Below, piece after piece: positions 1 to 8,506 of a DNA stretch of 64,000 bases. The notes beneath the pieces were generated by a model. The model was not told where the DNA came from and did not search any database. It worked only from the letters and a program-made list of their open reading frames with translations. Origin of the DNA: Aeromicrobium sp. Sec7.5. Lineage in GTDB: Bacteria; Actinomycetota; Actinomycetes; Propionibacteriales; Nocardioidaceae. The DNA lies in contig NZ_JBAJIJ010000001.1 of the NCBI RefSeq assembly GCF_036867135.1, forward strand, positions 248,001-312,000, in the 5' to 3' direction. Position numbers and translations under genes: made by a program. Every line of letters begins with the position of its first letter. The stretch's first letter is position 1.

Positions 1-418
1 CACCCCGTGGGAGCTCGCTGGCGGCGGCGACCTGCAGCGGCGCCGACACCGCGAGCTGGGCGAGCGCCTGGGTGCCGAAGACCTTCGCGAGCACGACCGG
101 GGTCGAGTCACCCTCGAGGAACTCGGTGTACCGCTCGTCCTCCTCGTCGGTGCTCGCCAGGCGGTCGGCCATGAGGCGCTCCAGCCGGACGGCCCACGCG
201 GTGGTGACCCCCGCCAACGCCCAGCGCCGCACCGGGTTTCCCCGCCCGACCACGGCGCTGGTCACCGCGACCGCGGCGAGTCCCGGACCCCAGACGCCGT
301 CGGCGTAGTCGCGGCGCCCCGCCCTCAGCGCGAGCACGGCAGTGCCGGCCTGCAGGGCCGTCACGACCGCGGCGGAGGCGCCGGTGACGCGGGCGAGGTT
401 CTTCGTGTCGAGGCTCAT
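1..418 (-). CDS. DUF1295-family membrane protein, N-terminal part (cut by window edge)
   Basis: Reading the complement from the ATG at 418 gives an open frame of 139 codons that runs off the window start, beginning MSLDTKNLARVTGAS. It holds hydrophobic segments, a DYADGVWGPG motif and an arginine-rich RRWALAG...AVRLERLMADR stretch. That pattern is typical of DUF1295, the 3-oxo-5-alpha-steroid 4-dehydrogenase-like membrane family. The substrate is unknown for most members. The C-terminal catalytic-like half lies outside the window, so function cannot be tested here. It is transcribed away from the light-sensor gene at 678. The 259 bases between the two show no clear promoter to me. Confidence 0.6.
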   Translation of the reverse strand, partial: MSLDTKNLARVTGASAAVVTALQAGTAVLALRAGRRDYADGVWGPGLAAVAVTSAVVGRGNPVRRWALAGVTTAWAVRLERLMADRLASTDEEDERYTEFLEGDSTPVVLAKVFGTQALAQLAVSAPLQVAAASELPRG

Positions 419-677
419 GCCATCCACGGTCGTCCCCACCCGGCGCCTCCGCACGTCGACTGCGCCGGGAGCGGGGACCCCGATCTCGGCCGCGGTGCGG
501 GAGCGGCTTGAGGGCGGGGAGGGGCCGAGCAGCATCGGGATGACCGTTCCTGCCTGTGGCGCCGCTCCAAACCGTGGGGCGAGGTCGCCCGGCGGTCCCC
601 GGGGGCGGATGGAAGAATGTCCGGGCGAGCTCGAGCGCACGGGTCGTGGACATACCGACGTGGCTGGAGCGGTGGGC

Positions 678-3140
678 GTGACGGAGACGGTGGAGAACGG
701 GACCGAGGCGATGGGCCTCGCCCGTGCCGGACTGCGGACCGTGCTGGGCGATGCCCCGCTGGCCGTCCTGGTGGTCGACCTCGGATCTGGCGAGGTCGTG
801 CACGCCAACGACGTCGCGACCCAGCTCGCCCCGGCGGCGCAGCTGCCGGCGCGCCTCGACGACTGGGGGCGCTCCGCCGGCCTGCGCGACCCCTCGGGAG
901 TCGAGCTCGAGGACACCGCCCACCCGCTCAGCCGGCTGCTGCGTGCCGAGGGTGTGCCCGGGCAGCCGGTCACCGCCCACCGGCGCAGCGAGATGGGCGA
1001 GTCGCGCGACCCCCTGTGGCTGATCGGCATCCCCATGGCGGGCGCTCCGGTCTTGGAGTCGCACGCGCTGGTGGTCCTGCTCTCGGTCGAGGAGACGGGG
1101 CATGTCGAGGGAGGGGTCGTCGCGGACGGGGTCGTCGCGGCCGAGGCGATCGCCCACCAGGAGGCCCAGCTACGCCAGCGGGCCGTGCTGGCGACCGGCC
1201 TGTCGTTCACGGTGGCCGACGCCCGCGAGCCCGACTGCCCGCTGGTGTGGGTCAACCCGGCCTTCACCGCGGCGACCGGCTACGAGTTCGACGAGGCCGT
1301 GGGCCGCAACTGCCGCTTCCTCCAGGGCGAGGCCACCGACCGCGACGAGATCGCGCGTGTCCGCGCCGCGATCCAGGCCCGCGAGGCCGTCGTGGCGACG
1401 GTGCTGAACTACCGCAAGGACGGGCTGGCGTTCTGGAACCAGGTCACGATCACGCCGATCAGCGACGCCGACGGAGTCGTGACGCACTTCGTCGGCGTGC
1501 AGACCGACGTGAGTGGGCGGGTATTCGCCGACCTGGAGCGCGACCGCGCCCTGGCGGCCGAGCGCGCGGCCCGGGCCGACGCGGAGGTGGCGCAGGCTCG
1601 CCTGGCCCTGCTGGCCGAGGCCACCGAGGCGGTGGCCGACGAGCTCGAGGAGTCCGACGCGCGCGGGCGCCTGCTCGACCTCATCGTGCCCGACCTCGCG
1701 GACTCCGCCGCGCTGTTCCACCTCGACCAGCGGGGCAACGTCACCGACCACCTGAGCCGCCACCGCGACGAGGCGATGGCGGAGGCGACCGACCGGCTGG
1801 CGGGCGAGATCCGCTCGCTGACGCCGCCCGGCGGGCTCGTGCGCGCGCTGCTCGGCGCCGAGACGATCCGGCTCATCGGCGACGTCGGGTCGCCGGAGGG
1901 TCGCGACGTGGCCCGCGGCTTCGTCACCGACCGTCGCTACCTGCAGCGCTTCGAGACGACCCTTGGGGTCGACTCCGCGATCATCGTCGGTCTGACCGGC
2001 CGCGACTCGATCCGTGACGTGCTCGTCCTGAACCGCACCGCCGACCGGCCCGCGTTCACCCAGGACGACGCCACCCTCGCCCGCGAGCTCGGGCGCCGGA
2101 CCGGGCTGATCCTGGAGAACCTGCGGCTCTACGTGACCCAGTCACGCATCGCGCGGACCCTGCAGCGCAGCCTGCTGCCGGTCCTGCCCGAGCTCGACTG
2201 GCTCGACGTCGACGCGCGCTACCTGGCGAGCTCCGACGACGCCGAGATCGGCGGCGACTTCTACGACCTGTTCGAGTACCCGGACGGCGGCGTCGGCGTG
2301 GCCGTGGGCGACGTCGAGGGGCACGACATCTACGCCGCCGCAGCGATGGGTCAGCTCAAGGGCCTCCTGCGCGCCACGGCCCTGACGCAGCGCGCCATGC
2401 CCGCCGCGATCCTCGAGCAGGTCGACCGCCTGGTCTCGCACACGACCACGCTGGCTTCGCGACCCCCCGGCGCCCCGGGGACCGGGCCCGCCCTCGACGA
2501 CGGCGACGAGCCCGAGGACTTCTCGCGTCTCGCGACCCTCTCGTTCGCCCACCTGGAGCCGCCGCGTGCGTCGGCGATCCGGTTCCCGTCCGCCTCGGCG
2601 GGCTCGTCCACGGCCGACTCGTTCCTCGTCGGGGCCGGCGACGGGTTGGACCCGGTCGCGACCGACCATCCGGGGTCGACGGGTCGCCTCTCGCGGATCG
2701 GGCTGGGCGACGCCGCGCAGGAGGTCGGCCGGAGCACCGACCGCGGACCCACCTGGACGCTGACGCTCTCATCGGCGGGCCACCCGCCACCGCTGACCCG
2801 GCTCCCCACGGGCGAGGTCGTCTTCCTCGACCCGCCGTTCGCCCAGGGGCCCCTGCTGGGTCTCGGGCTCACCCGCCGTCGGCACGACGCCACGTTCCTG
2901 CTGCCGGCCGGTTCGGTCGTCCTCTTCTACACCGACGGACTCATCGAGCGCGCCAGCGACCGCGGTGACGAGGCCGAGCAGCGGCTCATCCGAGCGGCCG
3001 CAGGCGCCCCAGACGGCCTGGGCGAGTTCGTCGACCACGTCCTGGCCGAGCTCGTCGGCGAGCGATCCACCCCCGGTGGCAACACCGACGACGTCGTCGT
3101 GCTCGCCCTCTGCCTGCACGAGGAGCCGGACGACTCCTGA
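678..3140 (+). CDS. LOV-GAF-SpoIIE (PP2C-type) phosphatase, blue-light sensor
   Basis: An 820-residue cytoplasmic sensor phosphatase. A PAS-like N-terminus (about residues 15-120) is followed by a LOV domain (about 170-281) with GRNCRFLQG; Cys212 is the cysteine that forms the flavin adduct in LOV photoreceptors. A GAF-like region follows (about 310-480), then a SpoIIE phosphatase domain from about 495 with EIGGDFYD, VGDVEGH, YTDGLIE and NTDDVVVLAL metal-site motifs. The family dephosphorylates anti-sigma-factor antagonists, so the likely output is blue-light control of a stress sigma factor; that is inference, and no partner gene is adjacent. The phosphatase domain carries an extra low-complexity stretch of about 65 residues (about 625-690) before SSAGHPPPL. 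I chose GTG 678 because the PAS region starts just after it; ATG 609 is an alternative. Starts further upstream would overlap the DUF1295 gene. Confidence 0.88.
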   Translation: MTETVENGTEAMGLARAGLRTVLGDAPLAVLVVDLGSGEVVHANDVATQLAPAAQLPARLDDWGRSAGLRDPSGVELEDTAHPLSRLLRAEGVPGQPVTAHRRSEMGESRDPLWLIGIPMAGAPVLESHALVVLLSVEETGHVEGGVVADGVVAAEAIAHQEAQLRQRAVLATGLSFTVADAREPDCPLVWVNPAFTAATGYEFDEAVGRNCRFLQGEATDRDEIARVRAAIQAREAVVATVLNYRKDGLAFWNQVTITPISDADGVVTHFVGVQTDVSGRVFADLERDRALAAERAARADAEVAQARLALLAEATEAVADELEESDARGRLLDLIVPDLADSAALFHLDQRGNVTDHLSRHRDEAMAEATDRLAGEIRSLTPPGGLVRALLGAETIRLIGDVGSPEGRDVARGFVTDRRYLQRFETTLGVDSAIIVGLTGRDSIRDVLVLNRTADRPAFTQDDATLARELGRRTGLILENLRLYVTQSRIARTLQRSLLPVLPELDWLDVDARYLASSDDAEIGGDFYDLFEYPDGGVGVAVGDVEGHDIYAAAAMGQLKGLLRATALTQRAMPAAILEQVDRLVSHTTTLASRPPGAPGTGPALDDGDEPEDFSRLATLSFAHLEPPRASAIRFPSASAGSSTADSFLVGAGDGLDPVATDHPGSTGRLSRIGLGDAAQEVGRSTDRGPTWTLTLSSAGHPPPLTRLPTGEVVFLDPPFAQGPLLGLGLTRRRHDATFLLPAGSVVLFYTDGLIERASDRGDEAEQRLIRAAAGAPDGLGEFVDHVLAELVGERSTPGGNTDDVVVLALCLHEEPDDS

Positions 3141-3161
3141 GGGCCGCCGGCGGTCAGCGGG

Positions 3162-3527
3162 TCAGGCCTTGCGGTCGGCCCGGATCGCCGCGACGTTGAG
3201 GGCGGCCCAGGTGAGCGTGGCGGCGAGGACCTTGGCCTTGCCGGCCGTGTGCGTCGCCTCGCGGCTGAGCAGCGCAGCATCGGTGAGGTCGAGCGCGACC
3301 CGGGCGACCATGGCCTGCTCGCGCACCCGAGCCGACGGGGCGAACAGTGCCATCGAGCTGATCGCGAGGTCGCGAGGCCCGAACAGGCGGGCGACGACGT
3401 CGTAGTCGGGCTGCTTGAGCGGGCTGGTGGTGAGCGCGGCGCCGAGGTGGCGCGGCTTGGCGAGCGCGAACACGGCATAACCGGCGGTCGCTGCGGACAT
3501 CAGGGCGCTGTAGCTCGGCTTCTTCAT
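3162..3527 (-). CDS. Small hypothetical protein, possibly membrane-associated
   Basis: A 121-residue protein beginning MKKPSYSALMSAATAGYAVF. It has alternating hydrophobic helices and a FGPRDLAISSMALFA segment that resembles small DUF4267-like actinobacterial membrane proteins; I do not recognise it with certainty. Its 3' end faces that of the LOV phosphatase gene with 21 bases between the stops, and its 5' end is 85 bases from the divergent regulator at 3613. No catalytic motif can be seen. Confidence 0.6.
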   Translation of the reverse strand: MKKPSYSALMSAATAGYAVFALAKPRHLGAALTTSPLKQPDYDVVARLFGPRDLAISSMALFAPSARVREQAMVARVALDLTDAALLSREATHTAGKAKVLAATLTWAALNVAAIRADRKA

Positions 3528-3612
3528 GCCCCGACGCTACGGACCCGGGCCTGGGCGCGCACGTCCACTCCGACCGGACCCGCCGGGGTCGAGGCGCCGC
3601 TAGTCTCGCGCC

Positions 3613-4878
3613 ATGGGCACGGGCACCGAGGCAGGAGCAGGTCTGCCGCCTGCGGTGGTCGCGTCGATGCGCGCCGTGGCGGCCGATCTCTCCGTGCACG
3701 TCACGGTGCACGCCGACGCGATGCTCGCCTTCATCGTCGAGCGGATCCCGGAGGCGGGGGCCGACGACGAGCTGCGCGGACTGACCCTGGGCTCGTGCTC
3801 GTCGAACCTCGAGGCGGCGCTGTCGATGATCCGGCACGGGATCGACGTCGGCGCCGCGACCGCACCCGTGACCGCGCTCGAGCACGCCCGCGCCATGGCG
3901 ACCCGCGGCTACAGCGTCGACGTGATGCTGCGCTTCTACCGCATCGGCCACGCCTACTTCAGCGAACGCGTCCTGCCGCAGATCGTCGGCCTCGTGCCCG
4001 ACCCGGCCCTGGCGCTGCCGGTGGTTGCCGACCTCCAGCGCTACGCGTTCGCCTACGTCGACCGGGTCTCCAGCGAGGTCGCGGCCGAGTACGTGGCCGA
4101 GCTGGAGCGGATCCAGAACCGCGCTCGTGCGGCCCGGACCGATGCCGTGCGCGCGCTGGTCGAGGGGGACGACGTCGACCTCCGTCGCGCGGAGCAGACG
4201 CTGTCGCACCGGCTCACGCCATGGCAGACGGCCTTCGTGTGCTGGACCGGGCGTGAGGACGTCGATCTCCTGCGCCTCGGCGGTGCCGTGGGCGCCGTCC
4301 TGGGGTCGCGGCACCCGCTGCTCGTGCCCGACGGGGTGCAGGCCCTGTGGGGCTGGGTCGCCACGCCGGTCGCGCCGGACCTCGCCGATCTCCTGGGGGG
4401 CCTCGGTGACGTGGTCCCGGGGTCGATCCAGGTCTCGATCGGGACGCCGGCATCGGGCGCCAGCGGTTTCCGGGCCTCGCACCAGCAGGCGCAGCGGGCG
4501 CGTCGCGTGGTCGAGCTCTCCGGTCGGGGAGCGGCCGTGACGACCTACGCGGAGATCGCGCTGGCCGACGCGATGAGCGTCGACCTGGACCTCGCGCGCT
4601 CCTTCGTCGCCGCGGAGCTCGGCGCGCTGGCGGTCGACGGGAGGCGCGAGGAGCAGGAGCGGCAGGTCCTCCTGGCGGTGCTCGACGCACAGGGTGGTCT
4701 CGCCGCGGCCGCCGAGGCGCTGGGGGTGCACCGGAACACGGTCCTGCAGCGGCTCCGGCGCGCCGAGGAGCGCCGATCCCGCCCGGCGACGGAGCGGGTG
4801 GCCGAGCTCCACGCGGCCCTGCGGCTGGTGCAGGCGCTGGGGCCGGCGGTCCTCGCGCCGGACCCCGATCACTCCTGA
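3613..4878 (+). CDS. PucR/CdaR-type transcriptional regulator
   Basis: A 421-residue regulator. The C-terminus has the PucR-family helix-turn-helix (about residues 360-385, AEALGVHRNTVLQRLRRAEE). The middle matches the GGDEF-like region of this family. The N-terminal third (about 20-170) is an all-helical sensory region similar to RsbRD-type N-termini. PucR/CdaR proteins usually respond to small metabolites and control a neighbouring catabolic gene. The next gene downstream, in the same direction, is the desaturase-reductase fusion, and a perfect inverted repeat lies between them, so this protein is a candidate activator of it. The ATG at 3613 is only 7 bases after a TAGTCT element, so the transcript may be nearly leaderless. 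Confidence 0.82.
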   Translation: MGTGTEAGAGLPPAVVASMRAVAADLSVHVTVHADAMLAFIVERIPEAGADDELRGLTLGSCSSNLEAALSMIRHGIDVGAATAPVTALEHARAMATRGYSVDVMLRFYRIGHAYFSERVLPQIVGLVPDPALALPVVADLQRYAFAYVDRVSSEVAAEYVAELERIQNRARAARTDAVRALVEGDDVDLRRAEQTLSHRLTPWQTAFVCWTGREDVDLLRLGGAVGAVLGSRHPLLVPDGVQALWGWVATPVAPDLADLLGGLGDVVPGSIQVSIGTPASGASGFRASHQQAQRARRVVELSGRGAAVTTYAEIALADAMSVDLDLARSFVAAELGALAVDGRREEQERQVLLAVLDAQGGLAAAAEALGVHRNTVLQRLRRAEERRSRPATERVAELHAALRLVQALGPAVLAPDPDHS

Positions 4879-4883
4879 CCGGA

Positions 4884-4898
4884 TGTGCGGAGCGCACA
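4884..4898. promoter_or_regulatory. Perfect inverted repeat, candidate operator
   Basis: TGTGCG-GAG-CGCACA: two perfect 6-bp arms with a 3-base spacer, lying in the 77-base gap between the PucR-type regulator and the desaturase fusion. Size and position fit a binding site for a dimeric regulator. It is not followed by a T-run, so a terminator is less likely. Confidence 0.4.
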
Positions 4899-4955
4899 CC
4901 TCGATGGGCGTGACAGCACTGGAGGCGACGGCGCGCGGTTCGTAGGTTGCGGGAC

Positions 4956-6965
4956 ATGTCAGCGATCACCGGCCCGACGGTCCCCACCACGGCACGCCAG
5001 GCGCTGCCCGACCCGGGAGAGCGGATCCCGACGATCTCCTGGCCGATCGTCGGCATCTTCACCGGGGCGATCGCCCTCTTCTCCGCGTCCACGTGGGCGG
5101 CCGCGACCGACCGGCTCCCGGCCCCGGCCACGATCGCGCTGAGCGCCGCCGCGATCTTCGTCCTGTTCACGGTGCTGCACGACGCCGCGCACTACTCGGT
5201 GAGCACCCACCGGTGGGTCAACGTCGCATTCGGGCGGGTCGCGATGTTCTTCGTCTCGCCGCTGATCTCCTTCACGTCCTTCGCCTTCATCCACATCGAG
5301 CACCACCGCAACACCAACGACGGCGAGAACGACCCGGACCACTTCGTCACGGGAGGACCGCGGTGGCAGCTGCCGGTGCGCTTCGCCCTGATGGACCTGC
5401 CGTACATCGGGTTCCTCATCCGCCACGTCCGCAGCCGGCCGCGGGCCGAGGTCCTGGAGACGGTGTCGCTGGTCGCGGTGACCACGAGCGTGGTCGTCGC
5501 CGCCGCGCTGACCGGGCACTTCTGGACCCTCGCGGTCCTGTACCTGATCCCGGAGCGGGTGGCGGTGTTCGTCCTGGCCTGGTGGTTCGACTGGCTGCCC
5601 CACCACGACCTCGAGGACACCCAGCAGGAGAACCGGTACCGGGCCACGCGCAACCGCGTCGGCGCCGAGTGGGTGCTCACGCCGCTGCTGCTCTCGCAGA
5701 ACTACCACCTGGTGCACCACCTGCACCCGTCCATCCCGTTCCACCGGTACGTCGCGACGTGGCGCCGCAACGAGGAGGCCTACCTCGAGCGCGACGCCGC
5801 GATCGGCACGGTCTTCGGCCAGGAGCTCGACGCCGAGGAGTACCGCGACTGGAAGGCGTTGAACGGCCGGCTCGCCCGGCTGTTGCCCGTGCGGATGCCG
5901 CAGCGCTCGTCGGCCCGTGCCGCGGAGCTCCACGAGCTCTCCGTGGCCAGCGTCGACCGCCTGACGCCTGACAGCGTGCTGATCACCTTCGACGTCCCCG
6001 AGGAGCTGCGCGAGGAGTTCTCGTTCGAGGCCGGCCAGCACGTCAGCATCCGCACCGACCTCGGTGGGGAGGACGTCCGGCGCAGCTACTCGATCTGCTC
6101 CCCGGCCACCTCGGACGTGCTCTCGATCGCCGTCAAGCACCTCCCGGGTGGTGCGTTCTCGACCTTCGCGAGCGAACAGCTCCGGCCGGGCGACCGCCTC
6201 GAGGTCATGACGCCCAGCGGTTCCTTCGGCACCCCGGTCGAACCCCTGGCGACCAAGGACTACGTCGCCGTGGTGGCCGGCAGTGGGATCACCCCCGTGC
6301 TCTCGATCGTGCAGACGACCCTGGCCGTCGAGACCGAGAGCTGCTTCACGGTGATCTACGGCAACCGCGACGCCGACAGCACGATGTTCCGGGCCGAGCT
6401 CGAGGACCTCGAGGCGCGCTACGCCGACCGGCTGCGCATCGTCCACGTCCGTTCCCGCGACCCGCGACACCCGGCCAACCTGCGTGGCCGCATCGACCGT
6501 GCCCGGCTCGCCACGTTCCTCCAGGCCAAGCTGGCCGCGGCCGGGGTCGACGAGTGGTTCCTGTGCGGACCGGTCGACATGGTGGCCGAGCTGCGCGACC
6601 TCCTCCTGGAGGAGGGCGTCGAGACCGACCGGGTCCACGTCGAGCTGTTCCACGGGTTCTCGAGGACCGGGTCCGCCGACGGCTTCGCCCCGGCGACGGT
6701 CGATGTCTCCCTGCGGGGCGAGCAGCACCGGGTCGCGCTGGACGCCGGCGACACGGTCCTGGAGTCCGCGCTGAAGGCGGGGCTCAAGGCTCCGTACGCG
6801 TGCCTCGGTGGCGCCTGTGGAACCTGCCGGGCCAAGGTCGAAACGGGGGCCGTCGTGATGGACCAGAACTTCGCGCTCGGCTCGGCCGAGATCGAGGCCG
6901 GCTACGTGCTGACGTGCCAGTCGCACCCCACGACGGACGAGGTCGGCGTCGACTACGACGCATGA
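4956..6965 (+). CDS. Fatty-acid-desaturase / ferredoxin-NADP reductase / 2Fe-2S ferredoxin fusion oxygenase
   Basis: A 669-residue self-sufficient membrane oxygenase or desaturase. Residues 1 to about 310 are a membrane di-iron domain with several transmembrane segments and the histidine boxes HDAAH, HIEHH and HLVHH. From about 325 a reductase module follows, with an RRSYSICS flavin motif, a GSGITPVLS nucleotide motif and FLCGP. The C-terminus is a plant-type 2Fe-2S ferredoxin with cysteines 616, 621, 624 and 654. The order reductase then ferredoxin is that of PaaE/Hmp-type electron donors. The fusion means electrons pass from NAD(P)H to the di-iron site in one chain; the substrate (fatty acid, alkane or carotenoid-like) is unknown. 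ATG 4956 is preferred to the in-frame TTG at 4947. Confidence 0.87.
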   Translation: MSAITGPTVPTTARQALPDPGERIPTISWPIVGIFTGAIALFSASTWAAATDRLPAPATIALSAAAIFVLFTVLHDAAHYSVSTHRWVNVAFGRVAMFFVSPLISFTSFAFIHIEHHRNTNDGENDPDHFVTGGPRWQLPVRFALMDLPYIGFLIRHVRSRPRAEVLETVSLVAVTTSVVVAAALTGHFWTLAVLYLIPERVAVFVLAWWFDWLPHHDLEDTQQENRYRATRNRVGAEWVLTPLLLSQNYHLVHHLHPSIPFHRYVATWRRNEEAYLERDAAIGTVFGQELDAEEYRDWKALNGRLARLLPVRMPQRSSARAAELHELSVASVDRLTPDSVLITFDVPEELREEFSFEAGQHVSIRTDLGGEDVRRSYSICSPATSDVLSIAVKHLPGGAFSTFASEQLRPGDRLEVMTPSGSFGTPVEPLATKDYVAVVAGSGITPVLSIVQTTLAVETESCFTVIYGNRDADSTMFRAELEDLEARYADRLRIVHVRSRDPRHPANLRGRIDRARLATFLQAKLAAAGVDEWFLCGPVDMVAELRDLLLEEGVETDRVHVELFHGFSRTGSADGFAPATVDVSLRGEQHRVALDAGDTVLESALKAGLKAPYACLGGACGTCRAKVETGAVVMDQNFALGSAEIEAGYVLTCQSHPTTDEVGVDYDA

Positions 6966-6998
6966 GCACGGGCGCGGGACCCGCCGCCGGGGTCGGCG

Positions 6999-7760
6999 TC
7001 AGCGGCCGGGCTCGACGAAGGCGCGGATGAGGCCCTGGGCCTCGTCGGTGCCGACCCGTTCGGCGATGGTCCGCCCCTCCTCGTCGCCCGCCTCGCTCCG
7101 CGAGATCGACCAGGCGGTCCTGACCAGGCGGCGCGCCTCGCCGAGCGCCTCGGAAGGGCCGGCGGCGATCGTGGCGGCGATCTCCCGGGCGCGCGCGAGC
7201 GGGTCGTCGTCGACGAGCTCGGTGACCAGGCCCCAGTCGAGGGCCGTGGGCCCGTCGAGGACACGGCCGGTGAGCAGCAGCTCCAGGGCGCGCACCTGAC
7301 CGATGGCGCGGGGCAGCAACCAGGACAGGCCGATGTCAGGGGTCAGCCCGATGCCGGCGTACGCGGTGACGAACTTGGTCGACCGGCTCGCCACGATGAC
7401 GTCGGCGCCCAGCATGACGCCGAGGCCGGCGCCGGCGGCCGCGCCCTGGACGGCAACGACCGTCGCCACCGGCAGCGCCGCGAAGCGCTGCATGGCCCCG
7501 TCGAGCACGTCGGCCAGCTCGCGGATGTAGGCCTGGGGGTCGTCGGCGGCGTGGAAGCTCGCGACGTCGCCGCCGGCGCAGAAGCGTCGTCCGGCCCCGC
7601 TCAGCACCACGGCGCCGACGTCGGTCGACCGACCGATCTGGTCGACGGCGGCGGCGAACGCGGTGGCCGTCGGCAGGTCGAACGCGTTCGCCGACTCGGG
7701 GCGCGTCAAGGTCAGGTGGGCGACGCCGTCGCTGATCGCGAGGTCGACGGTCTCGGTCAT
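6999..7760 (-). CDS. Enoyl-CoA hydratase/isomerase (crotonase family)
   Basis: A 253-residue soluble crotonase. FCAGGDVASF and GAAAGAGLGVMLGADVIVAS form the CoA-ester oxyanion hole region. In the second catalytic segment, AGIGLTPDIGLSWLLPRAIG, the usual glutamate position reads P-D-I-G. That is common in isomerase or PaaG-type members rather than classical hydratases, so the exact reaction is open. Good Shine-Dalgarno sequence AGGAGA before ATG 7760. It faces the desaturase gene tail to tail (33 bases) and diverges from the NTF2/P450 pair across the operator region at 7761-8017. Confidence 0.88.
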   Translation of the reverse strand: MTETVDLAISDGVAHLTLTRPESANAFDLPTATAFAAAVDQIGRSTDVGAVVLSGAGRRFCAGGDVASFHAADDPQAYIRELADVLDGAMQRFAALPVATVVAVQGAAAGAGLGVMLGADVIVASRSTKFVTAYAGIGLTPDIGLSWLLPRAIGQVRALELLLTGRVLDGPTALDWGLVTELVDDDPLARAREIAATIAAGPSEALGEARRLVRTAWSISRSEAGDEEGRTIAERVGTDEAQGLIRAFVEPGR

Positions 7761-7855
7761 GGGATCTCCTGGAGGCGATTTCGGGTGCGGGTGCTCGCGG
7801 CGAGCCTAGGCAGGACGAGCGGCGGAGCCGCAGGCGGACCGGGATCGCGACGTGG

Positions 7856-7925
7856 TCATGACGTTAATAGATCATGAGGAATATTCATGCGGAGGATTGA
7901 CTTTGGCGCAGCGGACCGATGTAAT
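7856..7925 (+). promoter_or_regulatory. Promoter and TCATGA operators of the first NTF2/P450 pair
   Basis: A strong promoter is visible: TTGACT at 7897-7902, a 17-base spacer and TGTAAT at 7920-7925. Immediately upstream is ATCATGAGGAATATTCATG (7871-7889), a degenerate copy of the TTCmTCATGAGGAA palindrome found at other promoters in this window. A second bare TCATGA lies 16 bp further upstream (7856-7861). The same -35, -10 and spacer recur upstream of the second NTF2/P450 pair. The region also separates the divergent hydratase gene, so the site may control both directions. Confidence 0.65.
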
Positions 7926-8017
7926 CGAAGTCACGTTCTTGTGACCGGCGTCTCACGTCCGCCGTTGGCGGTCGGGGCGCCGGTTCGGTGACTCGGTACG
8001 AGGAAAGGGATCCCCAG

Positions 8018-8506
8018 ATGAGCGACGCGACGTCCGACCAGGTGGTGCGTGAGGCGGTCCAGGCCCAACGGGCCCGCGAGGTCTTCGGCCGGTACGCCGT
8101 GGCCTGCGACGGAGGGGACCAGACCGCGCTGGCGGCGCTGTTCCACCCCGAGGCGACCGCCGTGTACGTCGAGGACTCCGAGCTGACCGGCGGCGCCGAG
8201 ATCGCGGCCTGGGTCATCGGTGCGATGGCCCACCTCGTCTGGCAGCAGCACGGTCTGACCGTCATGACGGCCGACGTCGACGGCGACCGCGCTACGGCCG
8301 TCGCCTACCTGACGGCGACCCAGGTCGCGGCCGACACCCCGGACACCGCGATGGTCATGAACTGCCGCTACGACGCCGAGCTCGAGCTCGTCGCCGACGA
8401 CTGGCTCATCCGCCGGCTCCACTTCGGGGTGGGCACGATCGAGCAGCGTCCCGTCCAGCTCGGCTCCCTCGCGGCCACGGCCAGGACGGCGGGCCAGCAT
8501 GTCTGA
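8018..8506 (+). CDS. SnoaL/NTF2-like protein paired with P450 (copy 1)
   Basis: A 162-residue single-domain NTF2-fold protein: an N-terminal helix, FHPEATAVYVEDSEL, then strands ending CRYDAELELV..WLIRRLHF. The SnoaL-like family includes dehydratases, isomerases and limonene-epoxide-hydrolase-like enzymes as well as non-catalytic partners; the role here is not known. Its last 8 bases (ATGTCTGA) contain the start codon of the following P450, so the two proteins are translationally coupled. A paralogue of the same length sits in the same arrangement at 43633. ATG 8018 is chosen because AGGAAAGG lies 9 bases before it and the length then matches the paralogue; an in-frame GTG exists at 7988. Confidence 0.82.
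   Translation: MSDATSDQVVREAVQAQRAREVFGRYAVACDGGDQTALAALFHPEATAVYVEDSELTGGAEIAAWVIGAMAHLVWQQHGLTVMTADVDGDRATAVAYLTATQVAADTPDTAMVMNCRYDAELELVADDWLIRRLHFGVGTIEQRPVQLGSLAATARTAGQHV

Noticed and set aside
342..677. An upstream extension of the LOV phosphatase
   Set aside because: It would overlap the start of the divergent DUF1295 gene and adds no domain.
4959..6926. A 655-residue antisense open frame over the fusion oxygenase
   Set aside because: It lacks any recognisable domain and is explained by third-position GC bias on the opposite strand.
6978..6994. GACCC...GGGTC hairpin after the fusion oxygenase
   Set aside because: Only five pairs and no T-run; too weak to call a terminator.
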